This document shows positions 32,210 to 41,185 of a stretch of DNA of 43,562 bases, piece by piece. The DNA is from an uncultured Clostridia bacterium. GTDB lineage: Bacteria > Bacillota > Clostridia > Oscillospirales > Acutalibacteraceae. The stretch covers positions 1-43,562 of the forward strand of contig CAMHMN010000016.1 in NCBI GenBank assembly GCA_946186245.1. Direction: 5' to 3'. The notes under the pieces were generated by a model. The model made no database searches and was not told the DNA's origin. It saw nothing but the letters and a program-made list of their open reading frames with translations. Position 1 is the stretch's first letter. The number at the start of each line of letters is the position of its first letter. The position numbers and the translations under genes are program-made.

Positions 32210-33430
32210 TTAATCCGTCAATGCGTAAAGCATTTCGAGATCCTTTTTGAAATCCAGCGCAATGCCGCTGAGATTCCGGGTGAATTTTGCCCTGCGTTCG
32301 GGCGATGTGATCAGCTTTTCCATGCCTTCCACAATATTTTCCACCGAAAGATCGATCAGCACGCCTGTTTCGCCGTCGGTCACCTGTTCCTCATTGCCCG
32401 CGCATCTGGAAGCCAGCACAGGCCGCGCCAGCACCAGCGATTCGGCAAGGGCAATGCACCAGCCCTCAAAGCGTGAAGCCTGGGAATAAATGTCGCATTC
32501 CGCGATGAACGGGTAGGGATTCGGCGTGGTTCCCAGCAGAATGAAGCTGTCCTCGACGCCGTTCTGCCTGATCAGGGCGCGGAGATTGTCTTCCTCGGCT
32601 CCCTCCCCGATGACGTACCAGCGTACATTATGCCCTCTGCGGCGAAGCTCGGCGAGCGCCGGGATCGCAAGGTCGTAAGCCTTCTGATAATGCAGTCTGC
32701 CGACGGTGAGAATCCGCAGGCCGTCAAATCCGTCGGTGAAGCCTTCGCCTTCCTTGGACAGCCTGATGATCCGTTCTCTCGGCACCATATTGTGGAAGAA
32801 GAAGGTCTTCCCGCCGTATTCGGGATAGGCCTGCAGAAAGACCTTCCGCACGGTGTCCGACACGCAGAAAACGCGGTCGAACTTGTCGTAGTATTTTTTG
32901 TCCAGCTTGGGAGAATATCCCGCCGCCAGATAATCAATGTGGACATAGGTCGCTTTTTTCTTCGCCTTGACGTAATTGGCGACGTAGTAGGTGGCGGCGC
33001 CTTCGATAAAAGCGACGGCGAGATCGTATTCCTCGTCAAAGCGCCTGGCATTCCTCGCCAGCAGCATCCAGAAGAGCTTGCTGAAATCGAGGCGCTTTAT
33101 CCTGATCTGATGAAACAGCACGCGGAAGAAATAGGGCATATAAGTAAGGAAGCTGCATTTTTTTACAAGGCTCCAGAGTATCTGCCGTCCGATGGCGGCA
33201 AGTCCGGCGCTGTCCAGCACCGATTTTGTGCAGGGATTTTGGTTGAGGATATGCACATAGGCCGGCATATCGCTGTAAAGCTCGCCCCGGTTGATGATGG
33301 AATAGACCGAAAGGTCGTATTTCTCCGGGTCAAGCAGCTCCAGCAGCGCCTGAAGGCATTTTTCCGCGCCGGCGCGTCCCATTGTGTTGGTGACAAAGAG
33401 TATCTTCTTCTTTGAAGCCATTTCCCCCAT
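32210..33430 (-). CDS. Family 4 (GT-B) glycosyltransferase
   Basis: A 406-residue GT-B enzyme. The N-terminal domain begins KKILFVTNTMGRAGAEKCL. The C-terminal donor-binding domain has LRILTVGRLHYQKAYDLAI, WYVIGEGAEEDNLR and the E-x7-E type SRFEGWCIALAESLVLARPV, so it is a retaining GT4. It should transfer a sugar from a nucleotide donor at the cytoplasmic face. It does not look like PelF, whose N-terminus differs. AGGAAAGGG precedes the ATG at 33430. Gene spacing is 18 bp after the upstream GT2. Confidence 0.88.
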   Translation of the reverse strand: MGEMASKKKILFVTNTMGRAGAEKCLQALLELLDPEKYDLSVYSIINRGELYSDMPAYVHILNQNPCTKSVLDSAGLAAIGRQILWSLVKKCSFLTYMPYFFRVLFHQIRIKRLDFSKLFWMLLARNARRFDEEYDLAVAFIEGAATYYVANYVKAKKKATYVHIDYLAAGYSPKLDKKYYDKFDRVFCVSDTVRKVFLQAYPEYGGKTFFFHNMVPRERIIRLSKEGEGFTDGFDGLRILTVGRLHYQKAYDLAIPALAELRRRGHNVRWYVIGEGAEEDNLRALIRQNGVEDSFILLGTTPNPYPFIAECDIYSQASRFEGWCIALAESLVLARPVLASRCAGNEEQVTDGETGVLIDLSVENIVEGMEKLITSPERRAKFTRNLSGIALDFKKDLEMLYALTD

Positions 33431-33448
33431 ATGCTTTCACCCTTTCCT

Positions 33449-34456
33449 CTATATAAATTTTCTCACCGTTCTGACCGCCAGCCTGAACACGCCGAATCCC
33501 ATGGTGAAGAAAACGGCGCTCATGCGGTAGCTCAGCGGTATGCGGCTCATTTTCATGTATTTTTTCCGGAGCGGCTTGAATTCGGCGTAGTACTCCCTGA
33601 AAAGCTGCCTGTCATAGGGGCCGTATTCCGCCATCACGTCCGAAACCCACAGAATGGTCGTGCCAAGCAGTCCGTTGCCCGCGTCGGCAAGCTGCGGGGA
33701 TTCGCCCGCCAGCTCGTCGCGGATTTCCCGGGCGGTTTCCACCATTTTGCGGTGCTCCTCGCCGAAGCTGCGGTGCATTGCGCTCTGACCGCGCTGGATG
33801 TAGTGGTATGTCCTGTGCTGTGTGACGGTCATCTTTTCCACCCGCCGGAACACTTCGTAGTTGAAGCGCAGATCCTCGAGAATCCTGATGTCCCCGCGGA
33901 ACCGCACGCCCTCCAGCAATTCCCGGCGGTAGAGCTTATTCCACACATAACCGCCGACAGCGCCGCCGGCGAGTAATTCGCAGACGGCGCTGTCATGGTC
34001 AAAATCACAGCATACTTCATTCGCAGCATCGTTTGAATCAGAGCATGAATGCGTCAGCTGTCCGGAGACGTTTTTCTCGTCCTCGCTGATGAAGCCGCAG
34101 GCAGCCACATCGCAGTCATGCTGCCTGATCAGCCTCAGCAGACCTTCAATATGTCCGGAATCCACATAGTCATCCGCGTCGGCAAACGTGATAAATTCGC
34201 CCTTTGCCGCCTCGATTCCAGCGTTGCGGGCGGAAGACACGCCGCCGTTTGCCTTATGCACCACGGCAATGCGGCTGTCGGATTGCGCCAGCCTGTCGCA
34301 GATTTCGGAAGTCCGGTCGGTAGAACCGTCGTCCACCAGAATAATCTCCAGGCTGCGGACTGTCTGGGCGGTAAGAGAATTCACGCATCTCGGCAAATAA
34401 TCCCCGCAGTTGTAGACGGGAATGATGATACTAACGGTATCCATTTTATTCTCCAT
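33449..34456 (-). CDS. Family 2 glycosyltransferase
   Basis: A 335-residue GT2 of the common inverting type found in capsule and EPS loci. Motifs are VSIIIPVYNCGDYL, VDDGSTDRT, the NGGVSSARNAG loop and the metal-binding FADADDYVD (D93, D95). The C-terminal ~30 residues are hydrophobic/amphipathic and may touch the membrane. AAGGAG lies eight bases before the ATG. It follows the 804-residue membrane protein by 23 bp. Confidence 0.9.
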   Translation of the reverse strand: MENKMDTVSIIIPVYNCGDYLPRCVNSLTAQTVRSLEIILVDDGSTDRTSEICDRLAQSDSRIAVVHKANGGVSSARNAGIEAAKGEFITFADADDYVDSGHIEGLLRLIRQHDCDVAACGFISEDEKNVSGQLTHSCSDSNDAANEVCCDFDHDSAVCELLAGGAVGGYVWNKLYRRELLEGVRFRGDIRILEDLRFNYEVFRRVEKMTVTQHRTYHYIQRGQSAMHRSFGEEHRKMVETAREIRDELAGESPQLADAGNGLLGTTILWVSDVMAEYGPYDRQLFREYYAEFKPLRKKYMKMSRIPLSYRMSAVFFTMGFGVFRLAVRTVRKFI

Positions 34457-34479
34457 GCTGCCAGCTCCTTCGCCTTGCG

Positions 34480-36894
34480 TTACGGCGTCGCGGTGGCATT
34501 GCCTGCCGATTCAGCGGATTCAGTTTCCGTTGAGGTCAGGTCGCTGTCCGAAACGGTGGGAGTGGTCTGTCCCAGCGCATCGGGATGCTCTATGAGCCAC
34601 TGCTCCATCGTGATGTTATTGTAACCGTAATCAATGGCGAAATTATTGAGGGCGTACATATTCTGCTTGACCTCATAGATAATGACATCCATGTCCTCAT
34701 AATAAATGCTCATCTGATCCGGGAAGTACGACATGTACTTCTCCGCCCAGAAATAGGCCTTGGACATGATGGCATGCCGGTTTTCATAAATGCCGTAGTA
34801 GTCGCTCTTTTTCTTTGTACGGACGGTCTGCTCTGTGAGCAGCTGATTGGCGGCGTCCTTGGAGATTCTCGGATAAAGCGTTTCCGGCTCTCCCATATAG
34901 GTCGTGTCAGCGTATCTCAGCGGACGCTTTTCAATCACAAAGTAGACATATTCTGTCGGAATCTGAATAACTCTGGTGGGATCGTACTGTTCCATACGGA
35001 AAACGAATTCCCAAAGCTCGTAGTGCCAGCCCTTGTTTCTGGTCAGCGCAAGCTCGTCAACCGTTGACACGATGGTCCATGTGTCCTTGCGGTGCGTTGC
35101 CTTGATTCTGTAGTAATTCTCCGTGACGGATGAATAGGACAGCCTGAAATAGGCGCTTGTATTATACGTGGAGCCGGCAAATACGATGACGAACGCAGCC
35201 GCCAGCATAATGGCAACGGAACCGACCCAGCGCACCGGCTTGAATCGCTCCTCGAAGATGATCCAGAAAAGACCGAACGGAACGCCGATCATGATGGCGC
35301 CGAGATAAACGAGGTAGACGGGGGAACGGTCGCCTGTAATCAGCGCAGGCAATCCGAAGGTGCCGGGATTCATGATGATATAGTTGAAAAGCACCATATT
35401 CAGCCCCAGGCCGATCGCCACTTTTCCCTGTTTCCTCTTGGATGTGGCAAACAGCACCACTGCGCCCAGCACGATGGCAATCGCCGAACAGACGTAAATC
35501 ACATAGCCCCAGTAATCCGTGACGCTCTTCATGGTGAACTTGAAGGAATTAACGGATTTCTCGATGAAATTGGGACCTTCTTCCCCGTCTTCCGCCTTGC
35601 TTTCGTTCTGCTTTTGCTTTTCGACGCCTTCAGCGCCTTCCTCTTCGGAAGAAGCGCTGCCTTTTTCCATCATGCTGACAGCCCAGTCAAGGGAGCCCTG
35701 CCAGTGATAGCCCAGCGACAGACCCGCAAACATCGGGCCGATGCTGATGATGGCGGCCAGAATCACGCTCAGCACCATCTTGACAAAGACCTTTTTCTGG
35801 AACAGCACCGGAATATAGGGCAGAACCAGACAAAAACAGAGAGGTACCGAGAAAAACGCGTTGTAAAAGTGGGCCGAAACCGTCATGGACGCGGCAAAGG
35901 CAAAGGCAATGCCGTCGATATTCCTCTGATCCTCCAGGAACTTCACCATGAAGTAGCCTGTGGGGATGATGAACATCATGCCGTATTCCTGAGGAAGCGA
36001 GAAGAACACACGGTCAATGACCGCGCCGGTGCCTAAGCTGCTCAGGCAGTAAATCATACCTGTCACAACAGAAGCCGCCGGGCTCTTGAAGATCCTGGAA
36101 ATGACCGCCATCAGCACAATGCCCATAAACATCGCGTTGAGAGGGCCGATGAATCTCATGACCGTCACCACGTCGATAAATGTGATCTTGGAAAACGCGG
36201 AAACGATATTGTGCATGGCAAAGGGATAGATGCCGTCGCTGAAAATGAAGTCAGCGTCCAGGAAGTTGATCCATGATGTGTGAACCGAAACGTCCGAGGT
36301 CGGGAATGCCTGACTGGTCATGGCAAAATAACCGCGGCGAATCATCAGAACCAGTATGCAGATCGTTCCGACCACGTGATAGGCGACATTTTTGTCAAAA
36401 TACCACCTGCCGAATCTTTTCAGTCCGTGAGAGATGTTGGCGATTTTTTCACTGAAGTAATCGCGCACCATCAGCGGGAATTTCAGCTGTCCGCTCAGAA
36501 TGTCGGACAGCGTAAACACAAAATCATTCGCCTTTTGACGGAAACTGATTCTGTTTTTGAATTTCACATAGAACAGAATGATGAATATGATGGATAGCCC
36601 CAGGGTAAGCCTGCTATAGATTTTCATAAAGCCCAGGACGTACACGATCGAGGCAAGCGTCACCTGACTGATGATGATGCTGATCATGGCATTGTCCAGG
36701 AATTCACCCTCGCAGAGCTTCAGCTTGAGTACCTTGGCCGGGATGATGATAAAGATGATCGCATATGCCACCACAAACCATATAAACGACCAAATGTTGT
36801 TCATTACCTTCTGGTCAAAGAAGCCCTCCATCATCATATTGGAGATAAATGGAAGATTGGACAGATTGGCTAGTGCGTCCGATAATGATAACAT
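34480..36894 (-). CDS. Large polytopic membrane protein, GT-C glycosyltransferase-like
   Basis: An 804-residue protein with about 12 TM helices (from residue 33 to 575) and a soluble C-terminal domain of ~230 residues. Between TM helices lies SDVSVHTSWINFLDADF (D201, H205) and GIYPFAMHNI (H228), resembling the acidic first loop and YPxxxH pattern of GT-C-like polyprenyl-sugar-dependent transferases. An acidic, Lys/Glu-rich loop spans about 410-445. A Ser/Thr-rich tail ends the protein. The GT-C call is inference; it could instead be a polymerase or ligase of the cluster. GGAGGG precedes the ATG by six bases. It sits 39 bp after the PelE-like gene. Confidence 0.7.
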   Translation of the reverse strand: MLSLSDALANLSNLPFISNMMMEGFFDQKVMNNIWSFIWFVVAYAIIFIIIPAKVLKLKLCEGEFLDNAMISIIISQVTLASIVYVLGFMKIYSRLTLGLSIIFIILFYVKFKNRISFRQKANDFVFTLSDILSGQLKFPLMVRDYFSEKIANISHGLKRFGRWYFDKNVAYHVVGTICILVLMIRRGYFAMTSQAFPTSDVSVHTSWINFLDADFIFSDGIYPFAMHNIVSAFSKITFIDVVTVMRFIGPLNAMFMGIVLMAVISRIFKSPAASVVTGMIYCLSSLGTGAVIDRVFFSLPQEYGMMFIIPTGYFMVKFLEDQRNIDGIAFAFAASMTVSAHFYNAFFSVPLCFCLVLPYIPVLFQKKVFVKMVLSVILAAIISIGPMFAGLSLGYHWQGSLDWAVSMMEKGSASSEEEGAEGVEKQKQNESKAEDGEEGPNFIEKSVNSFKFTMKSVTDYWGYVIYVCSAIAIVLGAVVLFATSKRKQGKVAIGLGLNMVLFNYIIMNPGTFGLPALITGDRSPVYLVYLGAIMIGVPFGLFWIIFEERFKPVRWVGSVAIMLAAAFVIVFAGSTYNTSAYFRLSYSSVTENYYRIKATHRKDTWTIVSTVDELALTRNKGWHYELWEFVFRMEQYDPTRVIQIPTEYVYFVIEKRPLRYADTTYMGEPETLYPRISKDAANQLLTEQTVRTKKKSDYYGIYENRHAIMSKAYFWAEKYMSYFPDQMSIYYEDMDVIIYEVKQNMYALNNFAIDYGYNNITMEQWLIEHPDALGQTTPTVSDSDLTSTETESAESAGNATATP

Positions 36895-36933
36895 TCGTTT
36901 CCCTCCTACTGCGTCAATTTTTGCATAGCCGCA

Positions 36934-37893
36934 TTACTTGCGGTTCCAGAAACGAACGACGCCTATGCCCTTCTGTGAAAGCTGCGCGCCGGATTTGAGC
37001 ATTTTGTCGAGAACGATCTTGAAATCTTCCCACTGCTCGGTCTTATACTTGACGTTGAGCGCGTTGAGATAGGACTGCTCCATATTTGGCTGGCGCTCGA
37101 TGGAGAGATTGGCCCATCTGTCGGCGTCGTCGTATTTGCCTATGTTGATCAGGCATTCCACCACGTTTTTGTAATGCTCGGTATCAAGCAGATCGGGATG
37201 GAAGGTGTTGAGATTGTCGATCAGATCCACATAAAGATGGGAGTACTTCTTGACCTCTATCTCACCCAGAACGCCGCTGCTGATATACTCAAAGGTCGTA
37301 TCGGCATATTCTCTGTTGATGTCGGCGTCCTGCGGGTTCTCCTGATATTTCTGCTGGAGTCCCGCGAGCTTCTTGGAATATTTCTGCAGGATATCCATGA
37401 GAGCCGCCGCAGCGTAGTGGGCGGTTTCAGGGTCCTCGTTGTCCAGCGCCTTGACCAGAGACTTCATGTTGTTGGAAACGTCGGCTTTCAGCACGTTGAG
37501 CAACGCCCGGCGCTTATCCTGGACATCCGAAATGATAAGCGCTTCCTCGAGCGGAACGAATTCCTTTTCGGTCTCGTAGTCGGTCTGCTTGGCAAATTCT
37601 TTCTTTTCCTTGCTGAATGTCAGTTCCAGGTAGTCGATGTCCGACTTGCGGTCAAACAAAGATACGATGAAATTGACAAAGAAGCATATGACGCCGAAAG
37701 GAGGTGTCAAAAGCATGACCAGAGACTTGCAGATAGCGGGTCGGAACTTGCCCAGCAGAGTGAAGACGATCAGATATGCCACCACCACCACGGTGTTGAC
37801 AAAGATTATCTGGAAGATGAAGTTGGGATCTCTGGCGTTGAGCGTGAAATGAAATCCGTTGATTATGCGTTCAAGGTTAATTCCTGTATTCAT
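36934..37893 (-). CDS. pelE: PelE-like membrane protein with helical repeats
   Basis: A 319-residue protein with two TM helices (about 25-47 and 56-80) followed by a cytoplasmic, all-helical region. The region includes VPLEEALIISDVQDKRRALL, ETAHYAAAALMDIL and TPR-like helices to the C-terminus. Two TM helices plus TPR is the layout of PelE, the partner of PelD in Pel export. The start overlaps the last 17 bp of the PelD-like gene, so the pair is translationally coupled, as expected for interacting subunits. The name rests on architecture and position, not on a database match. Confidence 0.72.
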   Translation of the reverse strand: MNTGINLERIINGFHFTLNARDPNFIFQIIFVNTVVVVAYLIVFTLLGKFRPAICKSLVMLLTPPFGVICFFVNFIVSLFDRKSDIDYLELTFSKEKKEFAKQTDYETEKEFVPLEEALIISDVQDKRRALLNVLKADVSNNMKSLVKALDNEDPETAHYAAAALMDILQKYSKKLAGLQQKYQENPQDADINREYADTTFEYISSGVLGEIEVKKYSHLYVDLIDNLNTFHPDLLDTEHYKNVVECLINIGKYDDADRWANLSIERQPNMEQSYLNALNVKYKTEQWEDFKIVLDKMLKSGAQLSQKGIGVVRFWNRK

Positions 37894-40102
37894 CTAATGA
37901 CACCACCTCTGCCTCCAAATCAATGCGGGCGATCTTTTTGTAAACAAAGGGCAGATCCTTCTCGGTTGTATTGTTAAGCAGCATAAGCAGCTCGTTGGGA
38001 TCCTTCTCGCTCAGACCGACATAGTCGTTGTCGCGGAGAATACCGCCGAGAGCGGCTCCCTTTTCCATAAGCTGCGAGCTGTCTTCCACCCTTGTACGCA
38101 GCACGGCGAAATCGGCGATATTGTGGCCGGTGCCGTCCAGCTTGGTCTTGACGATATCGGTAAACGCGCTGGCAAGCAGTACGTTTGAACCGGGTACATA
38201 ACGGGTATCCTTGGTATCGCTCTGATAGCGGTAGGCCTTCTCGAAGCTGGAAGCGATGATCTTGGAAAGAACAGAGAAGAGGTTTTCCTGATAGAGCGTC
38301 ATCTTGTCGAAATCCATGTTGAACAGCATGATCATATAAATCATGTTCTGCTCGGAGAAAACAGGCGCGACCATGGAAGGCAGATTGGGATCGAGCTTGC
38401 GGTTGACAAAAATTCTCTCCTCAAGCAGCACGCCTTCGAGCTGTTCGTAATCTTCGAGATTGATGATGTTGCGCATCTTCTGGGCGCGTCTGGAAGAAGC
38501 ACCCGACAGACGGTACAGACCCTCGTTGCTCTTGACATAAATCGCCACATCCTGCACGCCCATGATCTGAATGATAACGTCCAGAGCCGAATTGACGATC
38601 TTTTCGGAATCCAGCAGGTCGAGCTGTGATACGATGGAGTACACCTTTGCGATGGAGTTGTCGTAGTTGATCAGACGCTCTTCGAACATCTTCTTGATCT
38701 GGATGTGTCTCTCGGAGATGTCGTAGATTCTGGCGAGCTCCTCCTGCAGGGCGGCTTTTTCTTCGGTCAGCTCGGTGTTTCTCAGCTTGAGTCTGTCCTT
38801 GCTGTAGCCGACCAGAATACCGACCAGGAAGAAGAAGAGGATCTTGATCAGCGTCCCGTAATCCAGTACGACCTCGGAGAATTCCATACCGGAAATCATC
38901 TTCATGACGACATACATGATGGACGACAGGAAGATCGAGATGTAGGAATGGGTGACGCTGTAAACGACCGACATGATGATGATGTAAATGACAAAGAAGT
39001 CGAGCGACTTGAGCATGGTCAGGTCGTTGGCAAAATAAGTGCCGAGACAGGCAATGGCGCAGAGCGCAAGACTTTCGACATAGGCCAGCAGACCCTTGCC
39101 TATTTCCTTCATGCGCTTCTTGCTTTCATTCCATGCCGCGCTGTCGCCGCGCTTCTTCTTGGCGGCGTAATTCTCCTGCAGTGTGCCGAGGTTGCTGGTG
39201 ACCCACTTGTAGTTGCGTTCCATGCCCTTTTCGAGGGTGACGATCGGATTGTATCCGGTTGCCTTCTGGAAGAGGGTGCCGACGGGGTTACAGGTGCAGC
39301 CCTTGCCTGCCGACTTGGTATCCACGACGTTGATCTTGGAACCGCTGATCTTCTCCGCCATCTCTATGAGGTTTCTGTTGGAAACATACTCGTTGCCTTC
39401 GACATTGTAGGTGCCGTTGGGGATGGAGGTGTTGGCAATGGCTCTGTAGGTCGCGTCCACCGCGTCGCCGATGAAGATGGTCTTGTATTCCATGTCGAGG
39501 TCGCACTCGAAGGGAACGCCCATCTTGCCAAAGAGGAAGCAGTTGCTGACGAAATTGAGCTTCTCGTCGGTGTTGGCCTGCGGGCCGTAGACCATAGGCA
39601 GACGGAGAATGACCGACTTCAGACCGGTGTTGTCGTTATAGATCTTGCACTGACCCTCGCCGTTGAGCAGGGTAAGTCCTCTGATGGAAGAAGGTGCGGG
39701 CTTGTTCTTCTCGGTGACCGGCGTCTCGTAATCCGTGCCGTAAACGTCTGTGGAGGACAGATAAATCATATGTCTGACGCCGGCGTTGCTGGCGCAGGTC
39801 AGCACATTGGAGATGGCTGCGTTGAAGACAGCCGCGTCGGAGTTGCTGTTCCACGAGAAAGCGTTGTCCTGAGAGCCGATGAATACCATGGCGTCCGGAC
39901 CGATAGAGTCGATGATGTTCTGGATCAGCGGATCGTCCAGCGCAAAATCGTAGTTGATGTGTCTGGGCAGACCTCTGCCCTTCAATTTGGTATTTTTTCC
40001 TGTTATCATATAGATTTCGCAGCCTTCCTTGGCAAGACGCTGCACCAATGAATTGGTAAAGAAACCATATGAACCTACAATCAAAACTTTAATTGTACCC
40101 AC
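37877..40102 (-). CDS. pelD: SDR/epimerase-like domain fused to a PelD-like c-di-GMP receptor
   Basis: A 741-residue fusion. Residues 1-310 resemble an NAD-dependent epimerase (IYLSSTDVYG 113-122, LRLPMVYGP), but the glycine motif reads GSYGFFT (10-16) and the YxxxK dyad is missing (R141, L145 by alignment to the following Glu). Residues 338-433 hold four TM helices, then a coiled coil (440-475), a GAF domain (about 478-625) and a GGDEF-like domain. There R690-D-N-D693 forms an intact RxxD inhibitory site while the GGDEF site is replaced by DPNEL. TM-GAF-degenerate GGDEF is PelD, which activates Pel synthesis on binding c-di-GMP. The GTG start has AAGGAAGG upstream. A fused epimerase-like domain is unusual. 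Confidence 0.82.
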   Translation of the reverse strand: MGTIKVLIVGSYGFFTNSLVQRLAKEGCEIYMITGKNTKLKGRGLPRHINYDFALDDPLIQNIIDSIGPDAMVFIGSQDNAFSWNSNSDAAVFNAAISNVLTCASNAGVRHMIYLSSTDVYGTDYETPVTEKNKPAPSSIRGLTLLNGEGQCKIYNDNTGLKSVILRLPMVYGPQANTDEKLNFVSNCFLFGKMGVPFECDLDMEYKTIFIGDAVDATYRAIANTSIPNGTYNVEGNEYVSNRNLIEMAEKISGSKINVVDTKSAGKGCTCNPVGTLFQKATGYNPIVTLEKGMERNYKWVTSNLGTLQENYAAKKKRGDSAAWNESKKRMKEIGKGLLAYVESLALCAIACLGTYFANDLTMLKSLDFFVIYIIIMSVVYSVTHSYISIFLSSIMYVVMKMISGMEFSEVVLDYGTLIKILFFFLVGILVGYSKDRLKLRNTELTEEKAALQEELARIYDISERHIQIKKMFEERLINYDNSIAKVYSIVSQLDLLDSEKIVNSALDVIIQIMGVQDVAIYVKSNEGLYRLSGASSRRAQKMRNIINLEDYEQLEGVLLEERIFVNRKLDPNLPSMVAPVFSEQNMIYMIMLFNMDFDKMTLYQENLFSVLSKIIASSFEKAYRYQSDTKDTRYVPGSNVLLASAFTDIVKTKLDGTGHNIADFAVLRTRVEDSSQLMEKGAALGGILRDNDYVGLSEKDPNELLMLLNNTTEKDLPFVYKKIARIDLEAEVVSLDEYRN

Positions 40103-40258
40103 AACCTTCCTTTTTATATTTTGAAAATAATTCGCTTGTTTGTCGGGAACCGTCCGATTGATTTTGCTTCGATGAATTCCCGCTATAAACCCCGAAGGCT
40201 GCCCGCAAGCGCACGACGGGGATTATGGATGAATTGATTTGACCGGTCAGGGATTGCT

Positions 40259-41185
40259 CTATTTGCCCGGTCGCTGCACATGAAGGATCATGCAAACCAC
40301 CGTCAGCACATATCCGCACACCGCCACAACCGGACGGAACGGACAGAGCAGCCTGTACCCCAGGGGGGCAAATTCCCGGTAGACCTCCTGGTATTCAAAG
40401 CAGTACTTGTTGCGGTAGTGAATGCTCCAGGGCTTGACCGGACCCATGAAGTGCACAATGATGGGATTTTCGCGCCGCCTGTACTTCTTGCTAAGCCCCC
40501 ATTTCACCACCTCGTTGGCAAGCAGTCCGGGGTTGTAATTGTACAGGTTTTTCCAGATCTTTATGCTGTCCTGAAAATAGATGTTGATCGCATCCTGGTC
40601 GGGATAGATGAGATCCTTTTTCTTTGCCTCGATGATCTCGAATATGCTGTTTACGTCGAAGCCCTTTTCCCGCATCAATTTCAGATTCATCAGCAGCACG
40701 CCGCTGTTGATGTACCGGCTGCCCTCCGGCATGCCCAGCCGGATGTAATGGGGGCGGTTGTCGGGACATTTCGGATCGTTCATCTGGGGCGGATCGGCCA
40801 TCGCAATCAGCATGTTCCCGTCGAAGGGCAGATGGTAGAATTCCTCCACCGAACCCCTGATCAGAATGTCGGGGTCCATGTAGAGCACACGCTCTTCGCT
40901 CTCGGGAAGCATCCGGCTTGCCAGCAGCCGGTAATACATTTCCTTGGTGAAGTGCATATTGACCGGCGCGTCGTCGAACATGTCGTCCGCAACCCTGAGC
41001 GGCTCGAAGCGGTTGCCCGCCGACTCGATGTTGGCTCTCATTTTTTCCAGCGTGGGGTCGTCGATTCTGGAATACATGAGATAAACCGTGACAGGGCATT
41101 TGTTGTGCTTAAAAAGGGACTTGAGCATGGTCAGAGAATACCTGCAGTAATTCTGTGACACCGTGATCAGAACATTCAACCTCAT
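40259..41185 (-). CDS. Family 8 glycosyltransferase (second of two)
   Basis: A 308-residue GT8 retaining transferase. Motifs are NVLITVSQNYCRYSLTML, KEMYYRLLASRMLP, the metal-binding YMDPDILI (D104, D106), YINSGVLLMNL, YPDQDAINIYF and HFMGPVKPW. A C-terminal hydrophobic segment (about 280-300) probably anchors it. GT8 enzymes use UDP-Gal, UDP-Glc or related donors; which is unknown here. Its ATG overlaps the stop of the preceding GT8 (ATGA). The 156-bp gap to the PelD-like gene shows no promoter I can support. Confidence 0.9.
   Translation of the reverse strand: MRLNVLITVSQNYCRYSLTMLKSLFKHNKCPVTVYLMYSRIDDPTLEKMRANIESAGNRFEPLRVADDMFDDAPVNMHFTKEMYYRLLASRMLPESEERVLYMDPDILIRGSVEEFYHLPFDGNMLIAMADPPQMNDPKCPDNRPHYIRLGMPEGSRYINSGVLLMNLKLMREKGFDVNSIFEIIEAKKKDLIYPDQDAINIYFQDSIKIWKNLYNYNPGLLANEVVKWGLSKKYRRRENPIIVHFMGPVKPWSIHYRNKYCFEYQEVYREFAPLGYRLLCPFRPVVAVCGYVLTVVCMILHVQRPGK

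Noticed and set aside
32210-33430. PelF candidate
   Set aside because: It is a GT4 enzyme but its N-terminal domain and length do not follow PelF; PelF is more likely upstream of pelG, outside the window.
38705-40051. A 448-codon open frame antisense to the PelD-like fusion
   Set aside because: The sense frame has a start with ribosome binding site and clear domains; the antisense frame resembles nothing.
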